NCBI RefSeq assembly: GCF_043757465.1
Contig: NZ_JAYVPL010000156.1
Coordinates: forward strand, 1-64,000
Direction of reading: 5' to 3'
Source of the DNA: Armatimonas sp043757465
GTDB taxonomy: Bacteria; Armatimonadota; Armatimonadia; Armatimonadales; Armatimonadaceae
DNA length: 64,000 bases
Every line of letters starts with the position of its first letter. The stretch's first letter is position 1. Positions 50,313-58,371 of this stretch are shown one piece after another. Under the pieces are notes generated by a model, which ran no database searches, was not told the DNA's origin, and saw only the letters and a program-made list of their open reading frames with translations. A program made the position numbers and the translations under genes.

Positions 50313-51317
50313 ATGGACGAACGCGACGACGACCTGACACCCCTAGCGGAAGAAGACGCTGCCCCGACTTCCGGGGAGGCGGGCCATGAGGAGCCCGAGG
50401 AAGACTCGCGTCACACCGATGCCTACGCCGTGCTCTCTGGGGAAGATGACGAAGTCCCGAAAAGTGCTCAGGCGCTCTCGGAGCTGGGTGAGAAACGTCT
50501 CGATGAGGGCAATATTGGAGAGGCACTCGACAAGTACCGGGGGGCCGTTCGCGCGTCTCAAGCAACGGGCGAGGACGAGAGCGATCACCGAACCAATCTG
50601 GGAGATGCCTACGCCTACTCCGGGCAGGGACTCAATGCCTACCGCCAGTACAAGCGCGCCATCAAGCTCTCCCCCCGCAAGGCTGAGCCGCACTTCTCCA
50701 TGGGCGAGCTCTACCACCGCTACGGTCGGCTGCCTAGTGCCGTCACCGAGTACCGTACCGCGCTTCAGTACGCGCCGGGCAACGCCTGGTACCGCTATAG
50801 GCTCAGTGAGGCGCTACTTCAGATGGGGGATATGGCGGCGGCAATTGTGGAGCTGGAGGAGACGGTGCAGCTTAAAGCACAGGATAGCTTCTACCACTTC
50901 TGGTTGGGAGATATCTACGCCCGCGCCGAGCGCTACGACGAGGCCATCCGCGAGCTGCAGCAAGCGACACTCTTTGCCCCCTACGATGCCTACTACAATG
51001 TGCGCCTCGGCGCACTGTACCGTCGCCGCAAGATGTACCGTGATGCCGTCCTCGCTGTCCGGCAGGCGATCCGTCTTGCCCCAAAAAGCGCTCCGTACCA
51101 CTGTCTGCTCGCCGATCTCTACTCCGATTTAAAGCTCGATGAGCACGCCGTGCACCACTACCAGGCCGCCGGACTGCTCGATGACTACGACACCGAACAG
51201 CTACATCGTCTGCGCGTCTACGCCGGGATCGAGAGCGATGATTCTCTGTCTCTGGAAGCCTTCAAGCTCGATTTTGAAAGCGATTCCGACTTCGCCATGC
51301 CTTCGGATCGAGAGTAA
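50313..51317 (+). CDS. Tetratricopeptide repeat protein
   Basis: A 334-residue protein. After an acidic N-terminal tail (LAEEDAAPTSGEAGHEE), at least six TPR units are visible, for example GEKRLDEGNIGEALDKYRGA, GQGLNAYRQYKRAIKLSPRK, ELYHRYGRLPSAVTEYRTAL, IYARAERYDEAIRELQQATL and YRRRKMYRDAVLAVRQAIRL. No signal peptide. TPRs mediate protein contacts; partner unknown. It likely shares a transcript with dtd. Confidence 0.9.
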   Translation: MDERDDDLTPLAEEDAAPTSGEAGHEEPEEDSRHTDAYAVLSGEDDEVPKSAQALSELGEKRLDEGNIGEALDKYRGAVRASQATGEDESDHRTNLGDAYAYSGQGLNAYRQYKRAIKLSPRKAEPHFSMGELYHRYGRLPSAVTEYRTALQYAPGNAWYRYRLSEALLQMGDMAAAIVELEETVQLKAQDSFYHFWLGDIYARAERYDEAIRELQQATLFAPYDAYYNVRLGALYRRRKMYRDAVLAVRQAIRLAPKSAPYHCLLADLYSDLKLDEHAVHHYQAAGLLDDYDTEQLHRLRVYAGIESDDSLSLEAFKLDFESDSDFAMPSDRE

Positions 51318-51318
51318 T

Positions 51319-51341
51319 GCCGCCCCATTTTATGGGGCGGC
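51319..51341. terminator. Palindrome between convergent genes (possible bidirectional terminator)
   Basis: GCCGCCCCA-TTTTA-TGGGGCGGC, a 9-bp perfect stem between the TPR and GH26-like stops. No long T run follows on either side, so termination is plausible but weakly supported. Confidence 0.5.
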
Positions 51342-52756
51342 TACTTCGCCGTAATACTCGCCTCAGTTTTTGCTGCGACGCGGCCTTTGTCATCCGTCAC
51401 AATGGCGGTAATTTTGTGGGGGCCAGGGGAGAGGGTGAGCGTCGCTTCACGACCACCGGGCTCGATCACGGAAGCGGCGTCTTTGCCGTCTAGTTTGTAG
51501 GTCACGCGGTAGGTGTCGGCGTAGCAGCGTGCCCAGGACGAGATGCGTAGCTCGCCGGAGGGAACTGTCAGGCCGGTGGCGGGGAGGGGAACTGTGGTGG
51601 CTACTTTTGCCGTTGCGCCGATCCGAGAAAGAAAGTAGTCGGGTGCGATGGCGCGCTTGTAGCCCGCGAGCACTTCGTCGGAGTCGGTGACGGAGTAGTT
51701 GTTGAGCTGGCGACCGGGCGTGGCGTACTTGAGGTTGTCCATGTCGAAGATGTCTACGAGTTTCACGCGGGGGTAAAGGCGTGGCAGCGACGCATAGAGC
51801 TCGTTGATCTTCTTGCTGGCCCAGGCACTTCGGTCTTTGCCATCGGCTTTCGAGAGGTGCGACGCGCCAAACTCACAGATGGCGAGAGGCTTTTTGGGCG
51901 CATAGGTGGCGTAGACATACTTTAAGTAGTCCGCCGGGTTATCGGCGAGGCCGGAGCGCTTGGGGTCGTTGTCGTAGAACGGGACGGAGTAGAAGTTAAT
52001 CCCCACCCAGTCCACGTAGGCGTCGCCGGGGTAGAACTTGGGGATGTTCTTCTCAGGGATCACATTCACACACCAGACCATCGCGACATTGGGCGCGAGC
52101 TGAGTAAAGACCTGCCGCACGAGCTGCCACTTAACAATGTACTCATTCGCATTGGCATCGCCGCCGTAGCGGGTCCAGTCGCCGTTCATCTCGGAGGCAT
52201 AGCGCAGAAAGATCGGGCAGTCCGCCTCAGCGGCGTCCTGGGCGAACTGGCGCAGGTAGGTATTCTGCTGAACGACTTGTAGTCCGTCGTTGGGCTCCCA
52301 GGCAATATGCGGTGCGACCCCTTGGGCTTTCAGTCGTGCTACCCATTTTTTAGGGAAAGGCCGCCCGTAGCTCACGTAGCAAAAGACACTGGCGTGCTTC
52401 TTGCCGGTCTTCTCACCAAACGCTGCCGGGTCCTCGTGGCTCTGGAAGTTCTCGTCGTTAAATGTCGAGCTGAGGCGCTCATCACGATCAATAAAGCCTC
52501 CCAGATAGCACCCATACGGCGGCTCCCACTTGGCCAGCGGCGAGGGAATCCTGGGGGCGACTCCTGGAAGATGCGCAAAGAGCTGGACACTGCTGGAGAT
52601 ACGCGCCGCCTTGGCCTCCTCGACTTTTGCGCCTTCGGTATCGCCGTTCTTTTTATAGATCGCGGCCTCTTTGCGGTAGGCATCAGCCGCCTCGGCGAAC
52701 TTCCCAGCTTTTTCCAGCGACTCCGCACGTCGTCTCCACTCAGCAGCAGATTGCAT
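51341..52756 (-). CDS. GH26-like glycoside hydrolase (putative beta-mannanase)
   Basis: A 471-residue protein. Residues 1-60 are a helical TPR-like hairpin (AESLEKAGKFAEAADAYRKE). Residues about 85-380 form a TIM barrel: acid/base Glu in PIFLRYASEMNGDWTRYG, nucleophile Glu in KPLAICEFGASHLSKAD, and the intervening VDWVGINFYSVPFYDND. This pattern fits GH26-type beta-mannanases. The C-terminal 90 residues are an Ig-like sheet (TLTLSPGPHKITAIVTDDKG). No signal peptide is seen, odd for a polysaccharide hydrolase. Confidence 0.82.
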   Translation of the reverse strand: MQSAAEWRRRAESLEKAGKFAEAADAYRKEAAIYKKNGDTEGAKVEEAKAARISSSVQLFAHLPGVAPRIPSPLAKWEPPYGCYLGGFIDRDERLSSTFNDENFQSHEDPAAFGEKTGKKHASVFCYVSYGRPFPKKWVARLKAQGVAPHIAWEPNDGLQVVQQNTYLRQFAQDAAEADCPIFLRYASEMNGDWTRYGGDANANEYIVKWQLVRQVFTQLAPNVAMVWCVNVIPEKNIPKFYPGDAYVDWVGINFYSVPFYDNDPKRSGLADNPADYLKYVYATYAPKKPLAICEFGASHLSKADGKDRSAWASKKINELYASLPRLYPRVKLVDIFDMDNLKYATPGRQLNNYSVTDSDEVLAGYKRAIAPDYFLSRIGATAKVATTVPLPATGLTVPSGELRISSWARCYADTYRVTYKLDGKDAASVIEPGGREATLTLSPGPHKITAIVTDDKGRVAAKTEASITAK

Positions 52757-52789
52757 GGGAGCATTTTACCAGAGGGTGAACCTACCTGG

Positions 52790-53123
52790 CAGGGGAACCG
52801 CATTTAGATTTACCAGGAGGGCTAAAGCACAACTGCCCGATTTGGTCTAACTCATCCCGGCTATGGATCGGGGCGTGTTGTTGGCCAACAGGGAGCCTCA
52901 GATGAGAAGTCACTTGCCCGGCAACGCAACAGAACCCATAGCCGGCAAAAGAAGGCTGAAAAGTCCCCCGCAATTAGCGGAAACTAAAGAAAGAGGGGGT
53001 GTCGTGCATTGTTGCGGCGAGGATCGGTAAGATCCTGGAAAGCTTCGGTAAAGTTCAAGGAGTGCTCCAAGGGTAAGAATTTTCTTAGAGCTTATCCTGG
53101 TAAATCTAAATGCGGTTCCCCTG
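52790..53123. mobile_element. 334-bp element with perfect 29-bp terminal inverted repeats
   Basis: Both ends read inward CAGGGGAACCGCATTTAGAT then TTACCAGGA (52790-52818, and inverted 53095-53123), identical over 29 bp. Just inside the left end the minus strand spells TKSGSCALALLVNLNAVPLP, related to the GMRWTKAGSRALALL end of the transposase remnant at 49115, so it is an internally deleted insertion sequence. It contains copy B of the 87-bp repeat. No target duplication is obvious. Lies between the GH26-like start and the SAM riboswitch. Confidence 0.8.
52858..52944 (+). repeat. 87-bp repeat, copy B
   Basis: Matches the reverse complement of 41702..41788 at 81 of 87 bases. It starts CGGCTATGGATCGG and ends AACCCATAGCCG. 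Located within the 334-bp terminal-repeat element. Confidence 0.75.
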
Positions 53124-53172
53124 AGGATATTGACGGCTAAATTTTAGCATGGTAGAGTACACTTCGACAAAT

Positions 53173-53281
53173 GTCTTGTCCAGAGTGGCGGAGGGACCGG
53201 CCCTATGAAACCACCGCAACCGGCGCGAATCTGCGTAGCCTGGTGCGAATTCCGAGCAGGCGCAACCTGCGAAGACAAGAG
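53173..53281 (+). promoter_or_regulatory. SAM-I (S-box) riboswitch
   Basis: Contains the conserved core GAGGGACCGGCCCTATGAAACC followed by GCAACC, with P1 formed by TCTTGTC (53174-53180) and GACAAGA (53274-53280). It lies 56 bp before metK, whose product makes SAM. Downstream, CTCTTCTCTC can pair with the AAAGAGAG next to the metK start, so control of translation rather than termination is likely; no T-run terminator is present before the ATG. Confidence 0.92.
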
Positions 53282-53336
53282 ACACTCTTCTCTCGCCTTG
53301 GGTCTGCAGACAAGACAAAATAAAGAGAGAAACTAA

Positions 53337-54563
53337 ATGTCTGACATTTCACTGTTCACTTCCGAGTCTGTCTCGGTAGGCCACCCTGATAAAGTGGCCG
53401 ACCAGATCAGCGACGCGATCCTTGACTTCTGCCTTTCCGAGCTGCCCACCAGCCGTGTCGCCTGCGAGACCCTCGTGACGACCGATACGGTTGTTGTCGC
53501 GGGTGAGATCACCACTAAAAAAGATGCGCTCACCGCCCGTAAAGTAGATGAGATAGCAAGCAATGTGATTGCGGAGATCGGTTACAACGACCCCGCCATG
53601 CTCTTCTCCGCCCACGAAGTGCGTGTCTTCAACTTCATCCATGCCCAGTCCCCGGATATCGCGATGGGTGTTGACTCTGGTGGTGCAGGTGATCAGGGCC
53701 TGATGTTCGGGTTTGCCTGCGACGATACCGCGGCGCTCATGCCCCTGCCCATTCAAGTGGCGCATCAGCTGGTCGCTACCCATGTCGAGCTGCGTAACTC
53801 CAAGAGATTGGCTTGGCTGCGCCCCGATGCCAAGAGCCAAGTAACCGTGAAGTACGATACCAGCGGCAAGCCCGTCGGCCTTGATGCCATTGTGCTCTCC
53901 ACTCAGCACGATGAGAGTGTCATGGGCGAGAAGCACGGCAGACCGTACTTCACCGACGAAGCCCGTCAGCAGATTATCGAGCAGCTCATCCGCCCTGTTC
54001 TTCTCAAAGAGTGTCCCAATCTCATCACCGGTGAGCTGGTCGCTTTAACTCCCGATAACCTGGATGCCACCGTGGCCGAGGGGGCGATCCGCTGCTTTGT
54101 CAACCCGACCGGGAACTTCCTGATCGGTGGCCCTCATGGCGATTCGGGCCTGACGGGGCGCAAGATCATCGTGGACACCTACGGCGGCTATGCGCGCCAC
54201 GGTGGCGGCGCGTTCTCGGGCAAGGATCCAACCAAAGTGGACCGCTCGGCAGCCTATGTCGCACGCTACCTGGCTAAGCTCGTGATCGCAGCGGGGCTTG
54301 CCAGCAAGTGCGAGATTCAGCTCGCTTACGCTATTGGGGTCGCCCAGCCGGTCTCCGTGCGCGTGGACACTTTTGGCACCGGCAAGCTCCCCGACACCGA
54401 GATCTCCGCACGCCTCAAGAGCAAGTTCGATCTGACCCCCAAGGGCATTATTGACACGCTCAACCTGCGCCGCCCGATCTACCAGGCGACCGCCAAGAAC
54501 GGTCACTTCGGCAACCAGAGTTTCCCCTGGGAAGACACCAGCCGCGCGGGCGAGCTGGCCTAA
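53337..54563 (+). CDS. metK: S-adenosylmethionine synthetase
   Basis: A 408-residue methionine adenosyltransferase that joins Met and ATP. Landmarks: FTSESVSVGHPDKVADQISD, SGGAGDQGLMFGFACDDT, GGPHGDSGLTGRKIIVDTYG, and the loop GGGAFSGKDPTKVDRSAAY. Length and order are normal. Regulated by the SAM riboswitch upstream and followed by a strong terminator. Confidence 0.97.
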   Translation: MSDISLFTSESVSVGHPDKVADQISDAILDFCLSELPTSRVACETLVTTDTVVVAGEITTKKDALTARKVDEIASNVIAEIGYNDPAMLFSAHEVRVFNFIHAQSPDIAMGVDSGGAGDQGLMFGFACDDTAALMPLPIQVAHQLVATHVELRNSKRLAWLRPDAKSQVTVKYDTSGKPVGLDAIVLSTQHDESVMGEKHGRPYFTDEARQQIIEQLIRPVLLKECPNLITGELVALTPDNLDATVAEGAIRCFVNPTGNFLIGGPHGDSGLTGRKIIVDTYGGYARHGGGAFSGKDPTKVDRSAAYVARYLAKLVIAAGLASKCEIQLAYAIGVAQPVSVRVDTFGTGKLPDTEISARLKSKFDLTPKGIIDTLNLRRPIYQATAKNGHFGNQSFPWEDTSRAGELA

Positions 54564-54574
54564 CAGCGACACCA

Positions 54575-54608
54575 ACGCCCCCCTCGGCAGGATGGGGGGC
54601 GTTTTTTG
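54575..54608 (+). terminator. Rho-independent terminator of metK
   Basis: ACGCCCCCCTC-GGCA-GGATGGGGGGCGT with a run of six T, 12 bp after the metK stop. Confidence 0.85.
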
Positions 54609-54637
54609 CATTTGGGCGGGATACGGGTTCGGGCGGC

Positions 54638-56062
54638 TTAAACCGCCCGCTGCAACGACCGCCTCTTATACAGAAACTCGAAGAGGTTGCCTTCGTGAGG
54701 CTGATCCCACGAGGTGTGCATCGTGGAGATGGGGCCGAGGTTTAGGCGGTCAATCAGCGGACAGTCGAAGAGCTGATCAATGAAGGCTTCGTCTTGCGTG
54801 ATGGCCATGACGACTAGCGACGGGCCGATCTGCGCGAGCATCTCACTCTGGGGTACCTCGACGACACTGGCGTAGGGGAACAGATACTCTTTGTTCGAGA
54901 GTGGGTGCTGGAAGCTATTGCAGTGAATAACAGTGGGCCGCAGATACGTGCTGCCATCCATCTCCACCAGGCGCTCGCCGGTGCGGTGCTTGGCGGTGAT
55001 GTCTTCTGCGCCCGAGGTTTTGAGGCCGTCGGTCACGGCACCATCCATAAACTCAGCCATCTTGGGATTGGCGAAGCCCGAGAGCACGGCGGCGGGGTCA
55101 CTGGCGGGACGCGGCTCGATGACGGCAAGCTTCTTGGCCAGGGCATCGGCGATCTCGGCTCCGTATTTTGGCACCACGACCGCGCTGGCGTTGATACAGC
55201 TACGGCCTCCGTTGTCGGCAATTGAGGACGCAATCACGTCAATAAACTCCGGCCAGCGCTCAATGCAGTCGTCGCCGATGAGGACTTTGCTCCAGCCAGG
55301 GCCATGGACACTGACGCCGGGGTTGCCCGCGTAGCGCTCGACCGTCGCCTGGTCGCCGAAGATAATCGCCCTCTTGCAGTGCTCCATCACGGCGGCGCTA
55401 CCCTCGTGATCCGTGGGGTAGAAGCTGAATGCCTCGGGGGGAGCGCCCGCTGCGATAAAGGCCTGAATAATGCGAAACGGGGTCCAGGGCTCCTCGCGGC
55501 CCGGCTTCAAAACAATCGGAATCTTGAGGGCAATGCAAGGAATCCAGAGCGAGTTCACGCCCGGCGAGTTGCTAGGGAGCACCACGCCGAGTGCCTCGGT
55601 GGTGGCGTAGTAGCTCACGGGGACGCCGTTCTGCTCGCCGTAGCCCTTGTCTAAAACCTCTAAGGGCATCCCGCGCGTGAGGCCCTTGAGGATCGTCGGC
55701 ATCTGGGTGAAGACTTGGTTGATCTTAGCCATGTTGCGGCGGATCATCACGTGGGGCAGGCCGCTGGTGGCGGCAAGCTGCGCAATATAGTCCTCAGGGG
55801 TCTGGACTTGGCCATCGCCCAGCGGAAGCGCGGACTCCACAAAGTGCTTGCCGGCCTCGGCGCAGATCTCCAGAAGCCGCGCGATTGGAATATCCCGCAG
55901 ACACGTACGCGACGGCTTGCGCAGGTCGCGGCGGATCACGCCCGCATTGACCTGCCCCACATGCGCGACCACTTCCCCACTCTTGACACTCTTGAGCTCC
56001 GCACGCTCCAAACTCTCGTACACCTGACCCCGACGCAGTGTTGGCAGATACGGTAGTGACAT
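54638..56062 (-). CDS. Aldehyde dehydrogenase superfamily protein (possible acyl reductase)
   Basis: A 474-residue protein of the aldehyde dehydrogenase superfamily. The nucleotide-binding part has ALGVVLPSNSPGVNSLWIPC and PIVLKPGREEPWTPFRIIQA; the catalytic Cys is in SSIADNGGRSCINASAVVVP. The central TDHEGSAAVMEHCKRAIIFG resembles acyl-CoA reductases such as LuxC in outline. A nearby gene (58372..59451) is an adenylate-forming acyl-activating enzyme like LuxE, so the two may reduce acyl groups to aldehydes. That is inference; the substrate is unknown. Confidence 0.72.
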   Translation of the reverse strand: MSLPYLPTLRRGQVYESLERAELKSVKSGEVVAHVGQVNAGVIRRDLRKPSRTCLRDIPIARLLEICAEAGKHFVESALPLGDGQVQTPEDYIAQLAATSGLPHVMIRRNMAKINQVFTQMPTILKGLTRGMPLEVLDKGYGEQNGVPVSYYATTEALGVVLPSNSPGVNSLWIPCIALKIPIVLKPGREEPWTPFRIIQAFIAAGAPPEAFSFYPTDHEGSAAVMEHCKRAIIFGDQATVERYAGNPGVSVHGPGWSKVLIGDDCIERWPEFIDVIASSIADNGGRSCINASAVVVPKYGAEIADALAKKLAVIEPRPASDPAAVLSGFANPKMAEFMDGAVTDGLKTSGAEDITAKHRTGERLVEMDGSTYLRPTVIHCNSFQHPLSNKEYLFPYASVVEVPQSEMLAQIGPSLVVMAITQDEAFIDQLFDCPLIDRLNLGPISTMHTSWDQPHEGNLFEFLYKRRSLQRAV

Positions 56063-56081
56063 GTTTTTTTCCTCTATTTCG

Positions 56082-56231
56082 ATAAAATCGCCCCCATGAA
56101 CGGGGGCGTGTTATTGTCCTCATCCCTCGGACACAAAGGCCGCAAGCGGCCATCCCAAATTTCTATGGGCGGCACGCCCTTCGTGTCGCGAAGCGACAAC
56201 AAGACGCCCCCGTTCATGGGGGCGATTTTAT
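56082..56231. repeat. 150-bp element with perfect 28-bp inverted ends and nested hairpins
   Basis: Left end (56082-56109) begins ATAAAATCGCCCCCATGAAC and ends GGGGGCGT. The right end (56204-56231) is its exact reverse complement. Each arm is itself a palindrome (CGCCCCC-ATGAA-CGGGGGCG without the last pairs). Inside are hairpins GGCCG-CAA-GCGGCC, GGGCG-GCA-CGCCC and TGTCGC-GAA-GCGACA. It overlaps the stop of the PQQ gene. Its nature is open: a MITE-like element, a structured RNA cassette or a strong bidirectional terminator. Confidence 0.8.
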
Positions 56232-57397
56232 TTTCCGCTCACGGCAATGAGATGGCTCAGGGTGCGCAGATACAGCGTCTTCTCGCCAAACGCCGGAGTG
56301 GCATTGGTGATCTCGCCCAGCTCGTGTCGTCCCAAAAGCTTGAAAGTCTTCTCGGCGGCGATCACGATCAGCTCACCTTTATTGCTCATCGCCCAGAGCT
56401 TCCCCTCACAAAACACGGGAGAGCCGTAGAAGTTCCCACCAACGCGCTCCAGCCAGACCGTCTCCCCTGACTCGGGCTTGACGCAGTGAACCACGCCGCC
56501 GTCGCCCCAGAGAAAGAGAAGGTCGTTGACGTAGAGCGGACAGGGAACATAGGGCGTGTTACGTGTCTGCTTCCAGGCGATCTCGGGTTTCCCAGTGGCA
56601 TTTGGTTTTAGGGCCACAAAGAGCCGACTGCCATTGCCGACTCCCGTTCCCGCAAAAATCAGTCCGCCTGCCACAAGGGGAGAGCCGACGCAGCGGTAGG
56701 TAAAGAGCCCCGGGGTCTCCCAGAGCACTTTGCCGGTCTTGGCCTCGACGCTGGCGATTCCCTGAAGTGTGCTGGCAAAGAGAAGCTGCATCGGGGCGGT
56801 TTTTTCGGGCTGGTAGAGGCACGGGACGGCATAGGGCGCGTCTTTGCTGGGCCGCTTGACCTCCCAGCGCGTCTGGCCGGTCTTAGCATCTAAAGCCAGC
56901 AGGCTCCCCGGCGCGTTCTCCGGCTCGCGGGAGAAGATCAGCATACCGTCGTGGAGGATCGAGCCAGACCCGCCTCCGTGCTGGGTGGGAAACTCGCCAA
57001 ACTCCCGCCGCCAGACCTCTTTTCCCGCCAGCGTGTGCGCCGTCACCACAAAGTTCTCCGGTGCAGGCCAGGTCGAGTAGACACGCTCTTTGTCCACCGT
57101 GGGAGTCGCGCTGGCCGCCGTGTTCAGCTCATGGGTGTGGTACGCCTTGTAGTCAAAGCTCTGCCGCCAGCGCTCCTTTCCCGTTTTCGTGTCCAGACAG
57201 ACCAGGTGCCGCTTGCCGGTTTCTTTCTGCGCCGCCGTCACAAACACCGACTCGCCCATCAAAACCGGCGACGAGTGCCCCTCGCCCGGAAGCGTGGCTT
57301 TCCACCGAATGTCTTTGTCCGTAAAGTCCGCCGCGACTCCCGTAGGCAACCCGATGCCTGTGCCATTGGGTCCTCGAAACCGTGTCCAGTCTTGCAT
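56228..57397 (-). CDS. PQQ-like beta-propeller repeat protein
   Basis: A 389-residue BamB/PQQ-type propeller. It begins DWTRFRGPNGTGIGLPTG and has blades such as TKTGKERWRQSFDYK, LAGKEVWRREFGEFPTQ, AKTGQTRWEVKRPSKD, AKTGKVLWETPGLFTYR and PESGETVWLERVGG. Closely analogous to the gene at 12611..13807, including lack of a signal peptide. Its stop lies inside the 150-bp inverted-repeat element. Role unknown. Confidence 0.9.
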   Translation of the reverse strand: MQDWTRFRGPNGTGIGLPTGVAADFTDKDIRWKATLPGEGHSSPVLMGESVFVTAAQKETGKRHLVCLDTKTGKERWRQSFDYKAYHTHELNTAASATPTVDKERVYSTWPAPENFVVTAHTLAGKEVWRREFGEFPTQHGGGSGSILHDGMLIFSREPENAPGSLLALDAKTGQTRWEVKRPSKDAPYAVPCLYQPEKTAPMQLLFASTLQGIASVEAKTGKVLWETPGLFTYRCVGSPLVAGGLIFAGTGVGNGSRLFVALKPNATGKPEIAWKQTRNTPYVPCPLYVNDLLFLWGDGGVVHCVKPESGETVWLERVGGNFYGSPVFCEGKLWAMSNKGELIVIAAEKTFKLLGRHELGEITNATPAFGEKTLYLRTLSHLIAVSGK

Positions 57398-57428
57398 GAA
57401 GCTATTCTACCTGCCAAACTGGATTCCG

Positions 57429-57772
57429 ATGATACGCCTTGATGATTTAACCGGCCCTGAGATTCAGCAGCTCCTGCTAGAGCACCTCTTTGAGATGCGA
57501 GCGATCTCGCCACACATGCTCTCGATCTTGCGGGGCTGCACAAGCCCGAGATAACGTTATTTCGGCGCAGGGGGATCGCGGCAAGGCTCCTCCAGCATGT
57601 CCTCGACGAAGCCCAGCAGCGCGGTTACCAACGCCTGAGCTTAGAAACCGGCTCACAGCCGTTCTTTGCCCCAGCCCACCAGCTCTACACCCGCTTCGGA
57701 TTCCAGCTCTGCGGCCCGTTTGACAGCTACAACGAAGACCCCAACAGTATTTTTATGACGCGCAATTTCTGA
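57429..57772 (+). pseudogene. Frameshifted GNAT acetyltransferase remnant
   Basis: The first frame reads MIRLDDLTGPEIQQLLLEHL then FEMRAISP, and goes off after about 28 residues. Another frame then continues HALDLAGLHKPEITLF, jumps straight to RRRGIAARLLQHVLDEAQQR and ends GFQLCGPFDSYNEDPNSIFM. The order matches a GNAT acetyltransferase (YesJ/PanZ-like), but the acetyl-CoA-binding beta strand between KPEITLF and RRRGIA is missing. So one frameshift plus an internal deletion have killed the gene. Fills most of the 57398..57811 gap. Confidence 0.82.
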
Positions 57773-57811
57773 ACCTTTCCGGGTTGCCCTGCCCCGTCCT
57801 AGTAGCGAGCT

Positions 57812-58282
57812 ATGAAGCTACCAACAGATCTCCTAAAATCCCTTGTCGGCACGTGGGAAGGCACCTGCTGTACCTGGTTCGAGCCGGGCAAGCTCGCCGA
57901 TGAATCTAAAGTCAAGGGCATGATTCGCCCTCTGCTTGGTGAGTTGTTCGTTCGCCATGAGTACACAGGCACTATCCAGGGAAAACCACGCCACGGAGAC
58001 GAGACCATCGCATTTAACTCCGTGACGAAGAAATTCCAAATCTCTTGGGTGGACGATTTCCACATGAATTATGCGATCCTGTTCTCCGAGGGCGACGTGA
58101 CAGAGAATGGTTTTGAAGTGAAAGGCCACTACGATGTTGGCCCAAACACCCCACCGTGGGGCTGGAAGACCGTCTTCGAAGTCATTGACGCAAACCATCT
58201 CACGATCACCGCCTATAACATTACCCCCGACGGGCAAGAAGCAAAGGGTGTCGAAACCGTGTATCACCGCGTAAAACCCTAG
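57812..58282 (+). CDS. DUF1579 family protein
   Basis: A 156-residue beta-rich protein of the DUF1579 family: LKSLVGTWEGTCCTWFEPGK, GELFVRHEYTGTIQGKPRHG and TPPWGWKTVFEVIDANHLTI, ending EAKGVETVYHRV. The family adopts a lipocalin-like barrel; function unknown. Single-gene unit: ends just before a clear terminator. Confidence 0.85.
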   Translation: MKLPTDLLKSLVGTWEGTCCTWFEPGKLADESKVKGMIRPLLGELFVRHEYTGTIQGKPRHGDETIAFNSVTKKFQISWVDDFHMNYAILFSEGDVTENGFEVKGHYDVGPNTPPWGWKTVFEVIDANHLTITAYNITPDGQEAKGVETVYHRVKP

Positions 58283-58290
58283 ATTAAGAG

Positions 58291-58333
58291 ATCGCTCCGC
58301 GTAAAGATTTGGTCAATCGCGGAGCGATTTTTT
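58291..58333 (+). terminator. Rho-independent terminator after the DUF1579 gene
   Basis: Stem ATCGCTCCGCG (58291-58301) with CGCGGAGCGAT (58318-58328) and a following T run. Confidence 0.88.
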
Positions 58334-58350
58334 GGCAGAATGCCTTCAGA

Positions 58351-58370
58351 CGCCGCTTTCAATCGGCGGC
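58351..58370. repeat. Hairpin at the 3' end of the acyl-activating enzyme gene
   Basis: CGCCG-CTTTCAAT-CGGCG. Its reverse complement differs from the ftsE hairpin at 49065..49084 at only a few positions. It may be a weak leftward terminator or a short palindromic repeat. Confidence 0.6.
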
Positions 58371-58371
58371 T

